Of a stretch of 64,000 nucleotides of DNA, positions 62,096 to 64,000 are shown in pieces; within the stretch, counting starts at the first letter, position 1, and each line of letters begins with the position of its first letter. The notes under the pieces are model-generated. The model had not been told where the DNA came from, searched no databases, and was given only the letters and a program-made list of their open reading frames with translations. The stretch comes from Labilithrix sp. GTDB taxonomy: Bacteria; Myxococcota_A; Polyangia; Polyangiales; Polyangiaceae. Made by a program: the position numbers and the translations under genes. The stretch lies in the NCBI GenBank assembly GCA_019637225.1, contig JAHBWC010000011.1:72501-136500 (forward strand), in the 5' to 3' direction.

Positions 62096-63107
62096 CAGGA
62101 CCGAGCTGGCGGTTGCGCCGCTCGTCGCCGATCGTCAGCTGGCGGAAGACGTCTTCGAGGGTCTGCGTGTCGCGGTGGAGCTCGAGGAGCACCCAGCCCT
62201 TGTCGGCGATCAGGCGGAAGATCTCCGGACGGAGATCGGTCGCGTCCTCGCCGGCGAGCTCGTAGGCGTGCGCGCGCTCGTCCGTCGGGAGCTCGTTCAC
62301 CTTCTTCACGCCGGCGAGCGAGTTGAGCGCGTGCTCGACCTCGGTCTGGCGCGGGGGCGTGCCCTTGCCGCGGTACGGCGTGTCGCCGACCGACTCCTGG
62401 ATCGAGACGACGTAGCGGACGCGACCGCTCTTGGCGCGGATCTCGTCGAGCGGGCCGTCGGCGACGACACGACCGCGGGAGACGATGATCGCGCGCGCGC
62501 AGGCGGCCTCGACCTCTTTGAGGTTGTGCGTCGAGAGGAGGACCGTGCGGTCCTTTCCGATCTGCTTCAGGTAGTTGAGGAACTCGGTGCGCTCGTTCGG
62601 ATCGAGATCGCTCGTCGGCTCGTCGAGGATGAGGATCGGCGGGTCGTGGATGAGCGCCTGCGCGAGGCCGACGCGCTGGCGGTAGCCGTGCGAGAGCTGG
62701 CGGATCTCCTTCGAGAGCGACTGCGCGAGACCGCAGATCTCGACGACCGCGCGCGCGCGCTTCTTGAAGGTGCTCTCGTCGAGGTTGCGAACGCGGGCCG
62801 AGAACCGGAGGTACTCGAACACCGTCATCTCGAGGTAGAGCGGCGCGCGCTGCGGCAGATATCCGAGGCTCGAGCGAACGGCGAGGGTGTCGTCGAAGAC
62901 GTCCTGGCCGCGGACCTTCGCCGTGCCGGACGTCGGCGCGATGAAGCAGGTCAGGATGCGCATCGTCGTCGACTTGCCTGCCCCGTTGGGGCCGAGGAAG
63001 CCGACGATCTCGCCGCGGCGAACCTCGAAGCTCACGTCGTCGAGCGCGCGGAACGAGCCGTAACGCTTCGTGAGCCCGCTCGCGTAAATCATCACGTCGG
63101 TGGACAT
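61953..63107 (-). CDS. ABC transporter ATPase (GldA-like)
   Basis: The 384-residue product starts MSTDVMIYASG at ATG 63107 with GGAGG four bases upstream. Nucleotide-binding motifs are complete: Walker A GPNGAGKST (~40), Q-loop YLPQ, signature LSHGYRQRVGLAQAL (~136), Walker B ILILDEPTSDLDP (~157) and H-loop STH (~185). After the core (~1-220), a regulatory region (~230-330) is followed by a ~50-residue acidic tail (EEEDEDDEDEDE and similar). It drives the membrane subunits coded downstream, together forming a GldA-F-G-like system with DUF4340. Extended tails of this kind are not standard for the family. Confidence 0.92.
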   Translation of the reverse strand: MSTDVMIYASGLTKRYGSFRALDDVSFEVRRGEIVGFLGPNGAGKSTTMRILTCFIAPTSGTAKVRGQDVFDDTLAVRSSLGYLPQRAPLYLEMTVFEYLRFSARVRNLDESTFKKRARAVVEICGLAQSLSKEIRQLSHGYRQRVGLAQALIHDPPILILDEPTSDLDPNERTEFLNYLKQIGKDRTVLLSTHNLKEVEAACARAIIVSRGRVVADGPLDEIRAKSGRVRYVVSIQESVGDTPYRGKGTPPRQTEVEHALNSLAGVKKVNELPTDERAHAYELAGEDATDLRPEIFRLIADKGWVLLELHRDTQTLEDVFRQLTIGDERRNRQLGPVKDDDRRARDEEEDEDDEDEDEDESDDDEDSDSDDSDSDDDGKRNKR

Positions 63108-63151
63108 CCAACCTCCGAAGAAACACTCGAGAAAAGCAGCCAGGTCGAGAC

Positions 63152-63165
63152 CCGTCCGCGGACGG
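63152..63165. promoter_or_regulatory. 14-bp palindrome in the ABC operon leader
   Basis: CCGTCCGCGGACGG is a perfect palindrome about 45 bases before the ATPase ATG. It could be a protein-binding site or an RNA hairpin without a loop; nothing else identifies it. Confidence 0.4.
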
Positions 63166-63268
63166 CGGAACGAGCTACCTACCGGATTTCTTCCCTTGGC
63201 CCAAGCCCTCAGGCGGGCGTGCTCTCGCGCGCCGCACCGACGACCTCGAAAAAGGGGAAAAAACCGTT

Positions 63269-63289
63269 GAAAAAGCGGAGCTTCTCCGC
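63269..63289 (-). terminator. Intrinsic terminator with T-run
   Basis: On the minus strand GCGGAG-AAG-CTCCGC is followed directly by TTTTTC, and a further T6 and T5 follow within 20 bases. It lies about 100 bases after the stop of the beta-helix gene. It also lies just downstream of the promoter candidate at 63299-63326, so it may act as a terminator, an attenuator, or both. Confidence 0.8.
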
Positions 63290-63298
63290 CCGGCGCGG

Positions 63299-63326
63299 AT
63301 CCTAATTCCGAGGCGTCGGCTGTCAA
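63299..63326 (-). promoter_or_regulatory. Sigma-70-like promoter for the ABC operon
   Basis: On the minus strand TTGACA (63326-63321) is a perfect -35 box and TAGGAT (63304-63299) is a fair -10 box, with 16 bases between. Transcription would start near 63292, giving a leader of about 185 bases before the ATPase start. That leader would pass at once through the T-run hairpin. Confidence 0.6.
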
Positions 63327-63387
63327 CTGATTGGGGTCGATTCGGCCGTCAGCTCCTCCGGAGGCGCGGGCGGTTCGCCAGCCCGGA

Positions 63388-64000
63388 TCAGAGCACCGGC
63401 GGCAGCGCGAGCTTCGGCGCGCTGACGCCGAGGGCCTTCGCCGGCATCGTCCGATCGGTCTCGCTGATCTGCACGTCGGCGCCCGTCGAGTTCTGCACGA
63501 CGAACTTCAGGCCCGAGGCGCCCGCCGCGATCTTGCCGCCGACGATGATGATGCCGCGCTCGCTGCCGTCGACGAGGCCGGCGGCGCGCGCGTTGGCCTC
63601 GAGGGCGGTCGACTCGAGCTTGAAGTCGGTCGAGCCAGAGAACAGGCCGATGCCGTCGCCCACCATCTCGGTGCTCGCGAGGTTCGTGACGAGCGGCGCC
63701 GCGACCGTGTCGCCGACGCGACCGCCGACGATGATGATGCCGCGCGACTCGAGCGCGCCGACGCCGACGATGCGGTTCTTCGTGACCTGCGACGCCTCGA
63801 TGCGGAGCGCCGGCGCGTCGATCGTTCCCGCGATGCGCTGGGCCCAGACGCCGCGCTCGGCGTTCTCCGAGATCGTCGCGTTCTTGATCGACGCGCTCGT
63901 CGCGGCGCCGTCGACGAGGACGCCGACGCCCATGTTCTTCTCGACGGTGACGCCGTCGAGATCGAGCTTCGCGCCGTCTTGCCCGATGATGCCGGCCGCC
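63388..64000 (-). CDS. Right-handed beta-helix repeat protein (partial, runs off right edge)
   Basis: The frame is open from base 64000 to the stop at 63388, so the N-terminus is outside the window and ATG 63933 is internal. About 203 residues are visible. They contain short repeated strands in the style of a parallel beta-helix: IKNATISENAERGVWAQRI, IEASQVTKNRIVGVGA, STALEANARAAGLVDG. Two copies of RGIIIVGG-K/R-(V/I) (~63740 and ~63550) repeat the same turn. Such proteins are usually extracellular and bind or cut polysaccharides, or act as passive adhesins. No catalytic motif is seen in the visible part. Confidence 0.72.
   Translation of the reverse strand, partial: AAGIIGQDGAKLDLDGVTVEKNMGVGVLVDGAATSASIKNATISENAERGVWAQRIAGTIDAPALRIEASQVTKNRIVGVGALESRGIIIVGGRVGDTVAAPLVTNLASTEMVGDGIGLFSGSTDFKLESTALEANARAAGLVDGSERGIIIVGGKIAAGASGLKFVVQNSTGADVQISETDRTMPAKALGVSAPKLALPPVL

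Overview
The window comes from a high-GC genome with a strong GC bias at third codon positions. Gene content suggests a myxobacterium, probably of the Polyangia/Sorangium side. The clues are the many lipoproteins with low-complexity spacers after the lipobox cysteine, an AgmX/PglI-type protein, a Roadblock/LC7 protein, degenerate cyclic-nucleotide-binding proteins, GldG/DUF4340 ABC operons and a one-cytochrome (B-type) succinate dehydrogenase. This placement is inferred from gene content only. I saw no rRNA, tRNA, CRISPR, insertion sequence or phage gene. It reads as ordinary, densely packed chromosome with 53 genes, two of them cut by the window edges.

Layout. 1-5384 (minus): pepA (with a histone-H1-like tail), ttcA, two membrane proteins, a parvulin lipoprotein and a Roadblock/LC7 protein, mostly overlapping or a few bases apart. 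5611-10834: a PilZ-like small protein, a lipoprotein, then a minus-strand run of a small orphan, a PQQ-type propeller and a cyclic-nucleotide-binding-like protein. 11139-17664 (minus): a secreted starch-degradation cluster with two GH13 lipoprotein amylases around a Gly-rich lipoprotein. 17756-20845 (minus): TspO, a small membrane protein and an LppC-like lipoprotein.

20984-29878 holds succinate dehydrogenase in two pieces: sdhC-sdhA, then about 5.1 kb of unrelated genes (two minus-strand cell-envelope genes, a propeller lipoprotein, an OPA-type transporter), then sdhB. 29902-32022 carries three envelope proteins. 32210-35541 (minus) couples an AmgK-like sugar kinase to a GH35 beta-galactosidase. 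35591-39241 has rsmG, an orphan protein, a bestrophin-like channel and a Cys-rich lipoprotein.

39432-44532 is a tetR-adaptor-RND efflux operon with a clear palindromic operator. 44737-48408 is a Clp-type double AAA+ ATPase followed by a bilobal aspartic-protease-like lipoprotein. 48422-50763 pairs a MarR regulator with a radical SAM enzyme that resembles the tetraether/membrane-spanning-lipid synthase (Tes) group. 50852-52545 is a low-affinity phosphate transporter with its DUF47 partner. 52714-57941 carries an AgmX-like protein, YjbQ, a lipoprotein, leucine dehydrogenase and a subtilase lipoprotein. 57945-63107 (minus) is a four-gene ABC-2/GldG/DUF4340 operon with a promoter and terminator in its leader. 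A beta-helix protein runs off the right edge.

Regulation. Several genes have a -10-like hexamer ending only 5-8 bases before the start codon (clearest for sdhC), which suggests leaderless mRNAs. In-frame 9-21 bp tandem repeats occur in several linkers.
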